The notes beneath the pieces were generated by a model. It was not told where the DNA came from. It did no database searches and was given only the letters and a program-made list of their open reading frames with translations. A stretch of 40,988 nt of DNA from a virus, in the IMG/VR virus record IMGVR_UViG_3300042731_003861, positions 1-40,988 of that record; one strand, written 5' to 3'. Made by a program: the position numbers and the translations under genes. Positions 12,786-19,526 of the stretch are shown here, one piece after another; position 1 is the stretch's first letter; every line of letters begins with the position of its first letter.

Positions 12786-13226
12786 ATGGATACAGAAAAA
12801 ATAAATAGGTTCTTAAATTCTGTTAAAAATTCATTAACTGAAAATCAAAAGAATTTTCTTATAGAAATATTCCAAGAAATTGAAACAAAATTAGGCAAGG
12901 ATGAGTATCTACAAGAACTTGAAATTGAAATAAGCAGAATATTTTACCTTGAATCCGAAATTGAACGCTTAAAAACAATTCTTTCATTATTTGCTCCTGA
13001 TTGCATTATTAGAGATTTAACACAAGGAGACGCACAAATAATTAAGCGATATTTAAGAGAAAATTATTCAAATATGCATGAAGTGAATGAATTGATTTCT
13101 AACTTGGATTTTTTTGAATGTTATCTATCAGTCAAATTTCCAAAATTAAAATCAAGACCAAAAACCCTAGAACAATTAAATAGAGGAATCAAAAACGCTG
13201 AAAACAAAATTTATGAATCAAATTGA
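12786..13226 (+). CDS. Hypothetical helical protein, possible helicase partner
   Basis: This 146-residue acidic protein is helical with coiled-coil stretches ('DEYLQELEIEISRIFYLESE'). It lies between the DUF4373 initiator and the helicase and overlaps the helicase start by 14 bases. That position suits a helicase loader or modulator, but no motif, including Walker A, is present to support a role. Confidence 0.65.
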   Translation: MDTEKINRFLNSVKNSLTENQKNFLIEIFQEIETKLGKDEYLQELEIEISRIFYLESEIERLKTILSLFAPDCIIRDLTQGDAQIIKRYLRENYSNMHEVNELISNLDFFECYLSVKFPKLKSRPKTLEQLNRGIKNAENKIYESN

Positions 13227-14229
13227 TTATTCAATATTATCAGATAAGAAAACAAGTGATTTATCTTTTTTAAGCGGTAGAGATAATGAATCTCAATATT
13301 TGAATGATTATCATGCAGGAAGAATAAAAGAAGGCTTAAAAACAGGCTATGCAAAACTAGATGAACATTTTAGATTTATTGAAAATCATTTAGTGATTGT
13401 AAACGGTCATAACAATGTAGGTAAATCAACTGTCATATGGTACATGGCATTAATAGCAAATGTTCTTTATAACTGGAAATGGTTATTTTATACACCTGAA
13501 AACAATTGCGAACAGGTAAGACGTGTATTAATGGAATTTAAATACGGAAAAAATTGGGGCAAATTCAACAAAGGAGAAATGGAGGAAGCTATGGATTGGT
13601 GCTATGAAAATTTCTTCATAATTAAAAATGATGATTTGCATAGTGTATTTGATTTATTGAAAATGAATGAAGCGATAAAAGCAAAGCATGATTTTAAAGG
13701 AGCCTTAATTGATCCGTATAACTCACTTGATATCAATTTGAATCAGGTTAAATGCAATTCTACTGATGATTATCACAATAAAGCTATAAATTACCTTAGA
13801 ACAACGGGGAAACAAATGAATATAAGCACTTATATTAACACCCATGCAGGAACACAGGCATTAAGACGAATCAATGAAGATAATCTACCTATTGCTCCTG
13901 GAATTGGGGATGTTGAATACGGAGCTAAATGGGCGAATAGAGCAGATGAATTTATAACTATTCATAGATATGTTCAAGATCAAATACGAAATAATCAAAC
14001 AGAAATACACATAAGAAAATTTAAGGATTATGATCTTGGTGGACATCCTACATTTCATGATTCACCTGTAATTTTAAAAATGATGAATCAGGGATTCTGG
14101 GGATTTTATGATGAAAGTAATAATTGTCCTTTATTCCCTGATAAAAATAACAAAAATGAAGCGATAAATTATAATGCAGGATTTGAATCAATAGATTTAG
14201 AAGAACCAAAAAAAGATTTACCATTTTAA
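13213..14229 (+). CDS. DnaB-like replicative helicase (RecA-fold)
   Basis: This 338-residue protein has the C-terminal RecA-like helicase core: 'GYAKLDEHF' (45-53), Walker A 'GHNNVGKST' (65-73), the post-Walker-A 'LFYTPEN', and Walker B 'GALIDPYNSL' (163-172), followed by a 'TYINTHAG' segment in the place of motif H3. The DnaB N-terminal domain is missing, so it is shorter than host DnaB (about 450). It should unwind phage DNA ahead of the host polymerase. It ends with a typical 'EEPKKDLPF' tail. Confidence 0.88.
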   Translation: MNQIDYSILSDKKTSDLSFLSGRDNESQYLNDYHAGRIKEGLKTGYAKLDEHFRFIENHLVIVNGHNNVGKSTVIWYMALIANVLYNWKWLFYTPENNCEQVRRVLMEFKYGKNWGKFNKGEMEEAMDWCYENFFIIKNDDLHSVFDLLKMNEAIKAKHDFKGALIDPYNSLDINLNQVKCNSTDDYHNKAINYLRTTGKQMNISTYINTHAGTQALRRINEDNLPIAPGIGDVEYGAKWANRADEFITIHRYVQDQIRNNQTEIHIRKFKDYDLGGHPTFHDSPVILKMMNQGFWGFYDESNNCPLFPDKNNKNEAINYNAGFESIDLEEPKKDLPF

Positions 14230-14239
14230 AATTAACACT

Positions 14240-14404
14240 ATGATACATTTAACAAGAATGATTTACTCAAAAAATGATAATCAATTCCAAGTATCAAAAA
14301 AATGTTCAAAGAAATTTGATTCTATAAAGCATCTTGAGAAATACAGGAAAAGATTATCAAAGTTTACAGGAGAATCAAAAGTATGGTTTGAATATGATCA
14401 TTAA
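14240..14404 (+). CDS. Small basic protein (54 aa)
   Basis: ATG at 14240, TAA at 14402-14404. The product MIHLTRMIYSKNDNQFQVSK is followed by 'KHLEKYRKRLSKFTGESKVW'. It is Lys-rich with a likely beta-helix pattern. It fills the gap between the helicase and the next gene. No family recognised. Confidence 0.5.
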   Translation: MIHLTRMIYSKNDNQFQVSKKCSKKFDSIKHLEKYRKRLSKFTGESKVWFEYDH

Positions 14405-14419
14405 TTTAAAATTATAGTT

Positions 14420-14644
14420 ATGAAATATTGGCATGAAATATCAAAAGAAGAATATGAGAAACTAAAAATTAAAGGAAAAATTGATTTGAATGAATTTGTT
14501 AAAGAATATAAACAGCCTGATTGGTGCAATTATCCTGAAGCCCTAAGAGGGAAAATGGGATGTTGGTCTTTATTTTATCATCCAGAAATTATAAATAAAG
14601 AATACTGTAAGGATTGTAATGAATGTAATTTAAATTCATTCTAA
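14420..14644 (+). CDS. Cysteine-rich protein, probable zinc site
   Basis: This 74-residue protein contains 'QPDWCNYPEALRGKMGCWSL' and ends 'EYCKDCNECNLNSF'. The five cysteines (37, 48, 63, 66, 69) could form a zinc site. The 'PDWCxYPEALxGxxGCWSL' pattern is one I associate with small phage proteins of unknown function. Confidence 0.65.
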   Translation: MKYWHEISKEEYEKLKIKGKIDLNEFVKEYKQPDWCNYPEALRGKMGCWSLFYHPEIINKEYCKDCNECNLNSF

Positions 14645-14686
14645 GCAAAATAATAAGTAATTTTAAAAAATTAAAAATCAGAAATC

Positions 14687-15181
14687 ATAAAAGAACAAAT
14701 CAAATTAAAAGAATTGGCGATGTTTTTGCCGTATGGATTGAAATTTAAGTCAATAGGATTTAATAGAATCGAAAAAATGATTGGATTAACTAATGATAAA
14801 ATCATTTTTGAAATTGATGACGATGTATTAATGAACTATTATGATTTAAACTACAATGGCAAACCTGGAGTAATTTCGTTATTGCGTCCTCTCTCTCAAC
14901 TTACAAAAGAAATTGAGCATAATGGAAAAAAGTTTGTACCGATAGTAAAAGTGTATATGGGAATATTTGATGGAGAAGAAAGAGAGCCTGATATAATTAA
15001 AAATGATTTTGAATTCATTACATTGCATTGGGATGAAACAAATGAATCTTTTGGAGGTCATATAGATTATGATCTTAAAAATATTAAATTTTGGGAATTT
15101 GGAATAATTCAAAAACTCGCAGAATGGCACTTCGATATATATGATTTTATTGGACGTGGTTTAGCAGAACCAATTAAATGA
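14687..15181 (+). CDS. Conserved phage protein 'LPYGLK...LRPLSQLTKEI', with possible ATA start
   Basis: This is a recurrent Bacteroidota phage family of unknown function: 'LPYGLKF', then 'LLRPLSQLTKEIEHNGKKFVP', and near the end 'EWHFDIYDFIGRGLAEPI'. The conventional start would be ATG 14720 or TTG 14714, but these cut off an N-terminal 'KEQIKLKELAMFLPYG'. The open frame extends to an ATA at 14687, which sits exactly in the local 'AAATC-ATG' start context, so ATA may be the start or a mutated ATG. It overlaps the next gene by ATGA. Confidence 0.75.
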   Translation: MKEQIKLKELAMFLPYGLKFKSIGFNRIEKMIGLTNDKIIFEIDDDVLMNYYDLNYNGKPGVISLLRPLSQLTKEIEHNGKKFVPIVKVYMGIFDGEEREPDIIKNDFEFITLHWDETNESFGGHIDYDLKNIKFWEFGIIQKLAEWHFDIYDFIGRGLAEPIK

Positions 15182-15306
15182 AAAGTATTAAAATCAAATA
15201 TGGGAAACAAGATATTCTAAATAGTCCTATTTCATTTAAAATAATAAGATTAGAAATAAAAATATCCTGGATCAAAAATTTATTTAAAAAACGAAACAAA
15301 AAATAA
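15178..15306 (+). CDS. Small basic peptide (42 aa)
   Basis: ATG at 15178 overlaps the preceding stop (ATGA); TAA at 15304-15306. The product MKSIKIKYGKQDILNSPISF continues to a basic end 'IKNLFKKRNKK'. The overlap suggests it is translated. No family recognised. Confidence 0.45.
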   Translation: MKSIKIKYGKQDILNSPISFKIIRLEIKISWIKNLFKKRNKK

Positions 15307-15336
15307 ATCAATTCGTAAAATTAAAAAATGAAAATC

Positions 15337-15885
15337 ATGAAACAATTATTATTTATTTTATTATTAATTCCTATAATAGGATTTGGACAAGTTAAGCTTT
15401 CTAAAAACCATCACTTCAAATATTATCATGGTGATGGATGGTATTCTTTCGATGGTGTGCATAAAATCAAACTTAAAGAATGCGCAGAAGCAGATAGCGT
15501 TATTGATGCTACAATAAAGTTTCATGCAGATGATGATCTTCCGACAGATTCGTTTACGACTGTTGTACCTACAATTAAAGACAAACCGGAAGAAATGCCA
15601 ATATGGACGTTTGATACTTTGGTTAGTCCGAAATCTACAATTCTATCTGCTGATTATAGCAAACAGTTTTGGATGGAGCGATCAGCGTTTATATCTTTGG
15701 AGGATATAGAAGAATACATAGAGTGGTGTAAAAATAAGGCTCCTAAAGATACCATGAAAAATGGAAGCTTTATAATGGGAATCACTCACTATATTGAAGA
15801 TGATGTGATTTTTAATAAGGAACCAACATTTCTAGGATTTTATAAATGGTTAAAAAAGAAAAATGATGAAACAAGCAATAATTGA
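15337..15885 (+). CDS. Secreted protein, unknown function
   Basis: I choose the ATG at 15337 (MKQLLFILLLIPIIGFGQ), since it follows 'AAAATC' and gives a clean signal peptide with likely cleavage before 'QVKLSK'. An ATG at 15328 adds three residues. The mature part is soluble, with aromatic and acidic segments ('YHGDGWYSFDGVHKIKL', 'ISLEDIEEYIEWCKNK'). An exported early or mid-phage protein could act in the periplasm, for example in exclusion. No family recognised. Confidence 0.7.
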   Translation: MKQLLFILLLIPIIGFGQVKLSKNHHFKYYHGDGWYSFDGVHKIKLKECAEADSVIDATIKFHADDDLPTDSFTTVVPTIKDKPEEMPIWTFDTLVSPKSTILSADYSKQFWMERSAFISLEDIEEYIEWCKNKAPKDTMKNGSFIMGITHYIEDDVIFNKEPTFLGFYKWLKKKNDETSNN

Positions 15886-16045
15886 AGGCTTACAGGCTCC
15901 TATTTTAATTTTAACAATGATATTAGGCATCATCTCAGGATATACAATAAGAATAGCCATTGAAAAAATAAGAAGCAGGAGAATGTTTAAAAGAGTATGG
16001 AAAGAAATTAAAAAAGAATTAGATAAAACTGAAAAAGAAGAATAA
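15863..16045 (+). CDS. Single-pass membrane protein (60 aa)
   Basis: It overlaps the preceding gene by 23 bases (ATG at 15863, alternative ATG at 15866). One hydrophobic helix ('PILILTMILGIISGYTI', about 13-30) is followed by a basic amphipathic tail ending 'ELDKTEKEE'. It could work with the secreted protein just upstream. No family recognised. Confidence 0.6.
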   Translation: MMKQAIIEGLQAPILILTMILGIISGYTIRIAIEKIRSRRMFKRVWKEIKKELDKTEKEE

Positions 16046-16052
16046 TTTTTCG

Positions 16053-16060
16053 TAAATTAG
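16053..16060 (+). promoter_or_regulatory. Possible -7 box TAAATTAG before a structured RNA
   Basis: TTCG-TAAATTAG here resembles TTCG-TAAATTTG at 16174. The hairpin 16078-16140 lies downstream with no gene, so it may drive a small RNA. No -33 TTG seen. Confidence 0.3.
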
Positions 16061-16077
16061 TATAGCATCTAGTATAG

Positions 16078-16140
16078 CAGGGAGCATTTCTTTCATGGTT
16101 TGGGTTGATATGGTTATTAATTTTTCATCTTCGCTCCCTG
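16078..16140 (+). ncRNA. Candidate structured RNA with 8-bp closing stem
   Basis: A perfect 8-bp stem (CAGGGAGC at 16078-16085 / GCTCCCTG at 16133-16140) closes a loop of 47 bases in a gene-free stretch. It is followed by a T-rich run (TTTATTT) as a terminator would be, and preceded by a TAAATTAG box. No RNA family recognised; alternatively it is just a long-loop terminator for the upstream genes. Confidence 0.4.
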
Positions 16141-16173
16141 TTTATTTAAATTCATTCTTAACAAAATAGTTCG

Positions 16174-16181
16174 TAAATTTG
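16174..16181 (+). promoter_or_regulatory. Promoter -7 box TAAATTTG for the tRNA-like cluster
   Basis: TAAATTTG fits the TAnnTTTG consensus perfectly and lies 27 bases before the first tRNA-like gene (16208). The -33 element is not obvious. Confidence 0.5.
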
Positions 16182-16207
16182 AAATAGTTCTTTGATTGAT
16201 TGATTTA

Positions 16208-16305
16208 GCCGGATGGCGGAATAGGTAGACGCAAAGTGTAGAGATTGACTGTTTATCAGATCACATCAAATCATCTTATGCAGGGTGCAAATCCCTGCTC
16301 CGGCA
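16208..16305 (+). tRNA. tRNA-like gene with Leu-type D arm and abnormal anticodon region
   Basis: The ends pair as a 6-bp acceptor (GCCGGA / TCCGGC, then A). The D arm 'TGGCGGAATAGGTAGACGC' is typical of tRNA-Leu. The T arm is CAGGG-TGCAAAT-CCCTG, with G where U55 is expected. The acceptor lacks its seventh pair. Between the D and T arms there are about 47 bases, more than any normal Leu tRNA, and no clean 5-bp anticodon stem. The best loop I find is CTGTTTA (16249-16255), closed by only three pairs plus one wobble. CCA is not encoded. It is either a degenerate or atypical tRNA, or a tRNA mimic. Confidence 0.6.
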
Positions 16306-16391
16306 CAAAGCATAGTTTCTGTTTTCTATGTACAAAGCCGCTAAAAACAAATTATCAAAGATGCAGTGACGGCTCGGAAAGACGAGCATAT
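16306..16391 (+). other. Structured spacer between the two tRNA-like genes
   Basis: The spacer has three possible helices: CATAG/CTATG (16311-16315 / 16326-16330), AGCCG/CGGCT (16336-16340 / 16370-16374) and GCTCG/CGAGC (16372-16376 / 16383-16387, with a GAAAGA loop). The first hairpin is flanked by ACAAAG repeats. The last two helices overlap and would compete. It could be a processing element or a decayed third tRNA. No ORF. Confidence 0.35.
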
Positions 16392-16466
16392 GCCGATTTT
16401 GTGTAGTGGTAGCACGGTTCTGGTCGGGTACCGGAAATTGCAGGGGTTCGAATCCTCTAATCGGCA
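16392..16466 (+). tRNA. tRNA-like gene, anticodon uncertain (best fit GGG)
   Basis: A 7-bp acceptor (GCCGATT / AATCGGC, then A), D arm GTGT-AGTGGTA-GCAC, and a perfect T arm AGGGG-TTCGAAT-CCTCT are clear. The best anticodon helix is TTCTGG / CCGGAA with loop TCGGGTA, giving anticodon GGG (Pro) but with C at position 33 instead of U and two extra bases before the stem. The acceptor and D arm look more like tRNA-Gln. CCA is not encoded. The minus-strand ORF over the cluster is an artefact. Confidence 0.7.
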
Positions 16467-16468
16467 CA

Positions 16469-16500
16469 ATGCCAATAATGGCAGAAAATCAAGATAAAGT
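16469..16500 (+). repeat. 32-bp imperfect direct repeat, copy 1
   Basis: It matches 16749-16780 at 27 of 32 positions by my count. Both copies contain a small inverted repeat (TGCC-AATAAT-GGCA here). The two copies flank the 16527-16748 gene, as if that gene were a cassette. Confidence 0.7.
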
Positions 16501-16526
16501 GTCAAAATTTAATTAAAACTAAAATC

Positions 16527-16748
16527 ATGAAAAAATCAATTCAATTAATAAAAAATGGTAGAGATTATCTAGGAAAAACAATCTACATTGATAGATTTAC
16601 TGGCAATAGAATTATCCCTATGATGGGAAATCCATTGAAAAAAGGAAGAATCCCCAACGATATCATTGATAGATTCATTAAGCCTATGCATCAGCAAAGA
16701 TGGGAAGGAGATATGAAAAAGACGTTATTATATAATATTCCAAAATAA
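16527..16748 (+). CDS. Small basic protein flanked by direct repeats
   Basis: This 73-residue protein begins MKKSIQLIKNGRDYLGKTIY and contains 'FTGNRIIPMMGNPLKKGRIP'. It is basic and probably beta-rich at the start. The 32-bp repeats on each side (16469-16500 and 16749-16780) suggest it came or can leave as a unit. No family recognised. Confidence 0.6.
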   Translation: MKKSIQLIKNGRDYLGKTIYIDRFTGNRIIPMMGNPLKKGRIPNDIIDRFIKPMHQQRWEGDMKKTLLYNIPK

Positions 16749-16780
16749 ATGCCAATAGTGGCACAAAACCAAGGTGAAGT
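16749..16780 (+). repeat. 32-bp imperfect direct repeat, copy 2
   Basis: Second copy of the 16469-16500 repeat, with 5 differences. The inverted repeat is conserved as TGCC-AATAGT-GGCA. It directly follows the stop of the enclosed gene. Confidence 0.7.
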
Positions 16781-16796
16781 ATTAGCATTATTTTAT

Positions 16797-16845
16797 ATTA
16801 CCTCTCACAGAAAGGCAACTGGATTAAAGTTCCAGGGGAGGTAAT
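16797..16845 (+). ncRNA. Candidate structured leader RNA
   Basis: An 8-bp outer stem (ATTACCTC at 16797-16804 / GAGGTAAT at 16838-16845) encloses an inner hairpin CTGGA/TCCAG (16819-16823 / 16831-16835). It ends 12 bases before the ATG of 16858-16977, and 'GAGGT' within the outer stem is SD-like. It may be a translational control element of that gene. No riboswitch class recognised. Confidence 0.4.
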
Positions 16846-16857
16846 TAAATTATCAAA

Positions 16858-16977
16858 ATGGAAATAGTATCAAACATATCAGTATTATTAATTGAAGGAT
16901 TTGAAGTAACAAATATTCGTCTTACAAGATATGGTTATGAATTTGATATTGTTTTATGCGATTGGAAATTAAACTAA
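16858..16977 (+). CDS. 39-residue peptide
   Basis: ATG at 16858, TAA at 16975-16977. The product MEIVSNISVLLIEGFEVTNI is beta-like and ends 'FDIVLCDWKLN'. It follows the structured leader at 16797-16845 and precedes the next gene by 12 bases. No family recognised. Confidence 0.45.
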   Translation: MEIVSNISVLLIEGFEVTNIRLTRYGYEFDIVLCDWKLN

Positions 16978-16989
16978 AATCAAGATAAA

Positions 16990-17250
16990 ATGAAAACAGC
17001 AGTAATATTTTCAGATGGAATTAAACAAATTGTATTTACTCCTGAAACTAAAGATGAAAAATTTGCGTTATCATTAATTAGTACAAATGATGATATTGAA
17101 CTTGCAATAAAAGATGGTCATTTTGGAGAAGAAAGATTTAAACCATTCACAGCGAATATTGACATGTGTAGAAATGATTATTTAAGAGTATTTGATGATT
17201 CAGAAAGCAAAATCTTGGTATTAAAACCTAAGAAAAAAGATAATGACTGA
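16990..17250 (+). CDS. Conserved Bacteroidota phage protein 'MKTAVIFSDGIKQI'
   Basis: The N-terminus MKTAVIFSDGIKQIVFTPET followed by 'EKFALSLI' and an acidic 'FDDSESKILVLKPK' end is a pattern I associate with a small family in Bacteroidota phages. Function unknown. It overlaps the next gene start by 8 bases. Confidence 0.65.
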   Translation: MKTAVIFSDGIKQIVFTPETKDEKFALSLISTNDDIELAIKDGHFGEERFKPFTANIDMCRNDYLRVFDDSESKILVLKPKKKDND

Positions 17251-17407
17251 TCTACAAAGGCAAATATTTAATTCTTACAATGAGAAATATCCAGATATTA
17301 AATTATCAGAAAAAGCATTTTTGATGGCATGGAATGCTTATTTTGGAATAAGAAAAACAGCAAATATTGAAGAAATAAAAAGTTTTTTTAATTGGTTAAA
17401 TGAGTAA
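17243..17407 (+). CDS. Small helical protein (54 aa)
   Basis: ATG at 17243, TAA at 17405-17407, overlapping the previous gene. The product MTDLQRQIFNSYNEKYPDIK continues 'LSEKAFLMAWNAYFGIRKT', then 'IEEIKSFFNWLNE'. All helical. No family recognised. Confidence 0.5.
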   Translation: MTDLQRQIFNSYNEKYPDIKLSEKAFLMAWNAYFGIRKTANIEEIKSFFNWLNE

Positions 17408-17418
17408 ATTATAATGAT

Positions 17419-17781
17419 ATGAAAACATTTTTAATCTCTAGTTATATTTTAATTATTATAGCAGCATTTATTGCATTTAGCTATATTTTAGGGGAAGCAA
17501 GTTCAAATTCAGATTCAGATTCAAAGCAATCAATAACATGGCAAGATTCAAATAATCCAGAAACATATTTTGATGAAGCAGATGTATATGTAAATGATTC
17601 AACTAAATTGGGAATAAGGCTTTATCATTATGATGATGGAACATATATTCAGCATAGCACAATATGGCAAAACGGCGATATAATTGGCACTATTGGAATT
17701 GAATATAATGCAAATATGGAGCCTATATTTATGTATACAACAGATGGCCGATCAATGATGAAAATAAAACCTAAAAATTAA
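17419..17781 (+). CDS. Membrane-anchored or secreted protein
   Basis: This 120-residue protein has an N-terminal hydrophobic helix (about 4-24, 'LISSYILIIIAAFIAFSYIL') with an Ala/Ser-rich end and no clear cleavage site, then a Ser/Asp-rich linker and a beta-rich domain ('LGIRLYHYDDGTYIQHS', 'IGIEYNANMEPIFMYTT'). It is probably an anchored periplasmic domain. No family recognised. Confidence 0.6.
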   Translation: MKTFLISSYILIIIAAFIAFSYILGEASSNSDSDSKQSITWQDSNNPETYFDEADVYVNDSTKLGIRLYHYDDGTYIQHSTIWQNGDIIGTIGIEYNANMEPIFMYTTDGRSMMKIKPKN

Positions 17782-17786
17782 ACAAT

Positions 17787-18557
17787 ATGAAAACAAAAAT
17801 TGCAATTAAGTACGATCCAGATAACTGGAAAGAAATCAAAAAGGCTGTGGATTATTTGAGGGGGAAAGGATTTAAAGTTGAGAAACGTAAAGACGCAACA
17901 AAGGAAGGAAATGATAGCGGATATTTGTCAAGTTGCAGATCTTGTGGAGGTAAATGGTTGAGTGGCGGATTTGAATATACCAGATGGGAAGATACTCCAC
18001 ATAATTGTGATTTCAATACTATCCACCTTCCCCAAGACTGGAAGAAATTCGTTGATCTGATTGAAGCTGAATTGGAGCCGGAGCCAGAATTTAAAGCTGG
18101 GGATTGGGTGATTTACGATAAATATGTGTTTCGAATCAATAAAGTTGAATCTGGAATAGCATCATCTGATGATACGATAAAATGCAAATGGACATTGTAC
18201 ATTGGAACTGAATATCTCCGCCACGCCACACCAGAAGAAATCAAATCGGCTTTGATTGAGGAGGCGAAGAGGAGATATAAAAATAAGCGATTTTATGCAG
18301 CTTCAAATATTTATTATGAATGTGATTTCGATTCTATAAAGGAATTTAAATATATTGAAAATAATGATGGGCTATATGTTATGGGTGATTTTGATGGCCT
18401 GTACATATATTACAGAGGCAAATGGGCCGAAATAATCCAAGACGAACCGGATTATAAGCGAATGTATGAAGAACAGAAAAAGAAAAATGAAGAATATATA
18501 AAACAAGCAAAAAAATTAATTTCTGAACTTGAGGCATTGTTAAATGAAAATAATTGA
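17787..18557 (+). CDS. Multi-domain accessory protein with zinc-like N-terminus and coiled-coil end
   Basis: This 256-residue protein has an N-terminal domain with 'SSCRSCGGKWLSGGFEYTRW' and 'CDFNTIHLP' (about 48-82), which could bind zinc, then 'FKAGDWVIYD' and 'RHATPEEIKSALIEEAKRR' (about 106-165), a segment shared by many Bacteroidota phage proteins, then a tyrosine-rich region and a coiled coil ('YEEQKKKNEEYIKQ'). The GC content is higher near 17880-18250 than around it, a sign of mosaic origin. Function unknown. Confidence 0.72.
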   Translation: MKTKIAIKYDPDNWKEIKKAVDYLRGKGFKVEKRKDATKEGNDSGYLSSCRSCGGKWLSGGFEYTRWEDTPHNCDFNTIHLPQDWKKFVDLIEAELEPEPEFKAGDWVIYDKYVFRINKVESGIASSDDTIKCKWTLYIGTEYLRHATPEEIKSALIEEAKRRYKNKRFYAASNIYYECDFDSIKEFKYIENNDGLYVMGDFDGLYIYYRGKWAEIIQDEPDYKRMYEEQKKKNEEYIKQAKKLISELEALLNENN

Positions 18558-18592
18558 TATGATTAGAATTTTAATAACTCAATATAATTCAT

Positions 18593-18600
18593 TATCTTAG
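18593..18600 (+). promoter_or_regulatory. Promoter -7-like box TATCTTAG
   Basis: Same octamer as 10473-10480, 22 bases before the ATG at 18622. No -33 TTG visible. Confidence 0.4.
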
Positions 18601-18621
18601 TAGATACTAAAAATAAAAACT

Positions 18622-18777
18622 ATGAAATTAATTGGATTAAATTTTGATCGCTGGTCTTATAGGGCTAATGGTGGTAGATTAAGGCGAATATATAAAAGAA
18701 TATATTTGAATGGATATAAATGGACACCATTCATAATAATTAGATTTAAATATTTAAAAACAGAATCATGCCTTTAA
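18622..18777 (+). CDS. Small strongly basic protein (51 aa)
   Basis: ATG at 18622, TAA at 18775-18777. The product MKLIGLNFDRWSYRANGGRL continues with 'RRIYKRIYLNGYKW'. It is very Arg/Lys/Tyr-rich, so nucleic-acid binding is plausible. It overlaps the next gene by 10 bases. Confidence 0.5.
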   Translation: MKLIGLNFDRWSYRANGGRLRRIYKRIYLNGYKWTPFIIIRFKYLKTESCL

Positions 18778-18917
18778 AAAGATGTCAAAAAGATAAAAAG
18801 CCAGGTTGGAAATGGGGAGATACAGGACGATGCTTTGTAGGTCGTGGAGCAAGAGCAAAAGCTTTAAGACAAGGCAGAGCTATTGAGGTTAGTAAAATGA
18901 GAAGAAAACAAAAGTAA
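18768..18917 (+). CDS. Small conserved phage protein 'KPGWKWGDTGRCF...ALRQGRAI'
   Basis: ATG at 18768 follows 'AATC', TAA at 18915-18917. The product MPLKRCQKDKKPGWKWGDTG continues 'RCFVGRGARAKALRQGRAI'. I know this pattern as a short conserved protein, or protein end, in phages, often near packaging or head genes. Two cysteines may bind metal. Function unknown. Confidence 0.65.
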   Translation: MPLKRCQKDKKPGWKWGDTGRCFVGRGARAKALRQGRAIEVSKMRRKQK

Positions 18918-18932
18918 ATTAAATGACATGAT

Positions 18933-19172
18933 ATGAAATTTACAGCTTCAAAAAGCATTAAACAAGATATAAGTGTATTCGAAGGAAAGCCAACGTATTT
19001 AAAATATATTCTTACTGATGATCTGAATAATAGATATGAAATTGAAATGGAATTGCCTAAAGGATGGGATATGAAAGAATTTCCACATAGGTTGAAAGAT
19101 ACTTTTTATTTATGTGAAGGAATGCCAATTTCTATATATTTAATTGAATTGAGATTAAATTATCAAAATTAA
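18933..19172 (+). CDS. Small hypothetical protein (79 aa)
   Basis: The product begins MKFTASKSIKQDISVFEGKP, with beta-rich 'YLKYILTDDLNNRYEIEMEL' and 'YLCEGMPISIYLIEL'. No family recognised. Preceded by 'GACATGAT-ATG'. Confidence 0.6.
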   Translation: MKFTASKSIKQDISVFEGKPTYLKYILTDDLNNRYEIEMELPKGWDMKEFPHRLKDTFYLCEGMPISIYLIELRLNYQN

Positions 19173-19177
19173 ATGAC

Positions 19178-19525
19178 ATGGAAACAAATGAATTAAGGAT
19201 TGGGAATATAATTTATAATACACGAGGCAAAGCTGATAAAGTTAATATTGATGCTTTGAAATATTTGCAACAATACCCAAACACACTATGCCAAGTAAAA
19301 CCTATCCCTCTCACCGAACAATGGCTAAAGGATTTTGGATTTGAGGGAAGTGTAAATGAGAATTCAAAATGTAGGACATATTCTATTGGCAAATTTAAAA
19401 TATGGATTCAAAATGGATCATTTTGTTTTCATCATTATTCATATTTCGAAATCAAACACGTCCATCAACTCCAAAACCTTTATTTCGCATTGACAGATGA
19501 AGAATTAACTTTAAAATCAAAATAA
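19178..19525 (+). CDS. Conserved Bacteroidota phage protein, 'PIPLTEQWL' family (copy 2)
   Basis: This 115-residue protein carries 'ELRIGNIIY', 'VKPIPLTEQWLKDFGFEG' and 'IKHVHQLQNLYFALTDEELT'. It is a paralogue of 5124-5552 and closer to the common form of the family, without that copy's extra cysteines. Function unknown. The region is slightly more GC-rich than its neighbours. Confidence 0.8.
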   Translation: METNELRIGNIIYNTRGKADKVNIDALKYLQQYPNTLCQVKPIPLTEQWLKDFGFEGSVNENSKCRTYSIGKFKIWIQNGSFCFHHYSYFEIKHVHQLQNLYFALTDEELTLKSK

Positions 19526-19526
19526 C

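Noticed and set aside
15524-15709. 61-codon plus-strand ORF inside the secreted protein gene
   Set aside because: Out-of-frame shadow without a start context.
16276-16467. 63-codon minus-strand ORF over the tRNA cluster
   Set aside because: It is the antisense of tRNA sequences (typical '..GFEPL..' reading of a T arm) and has no start context.
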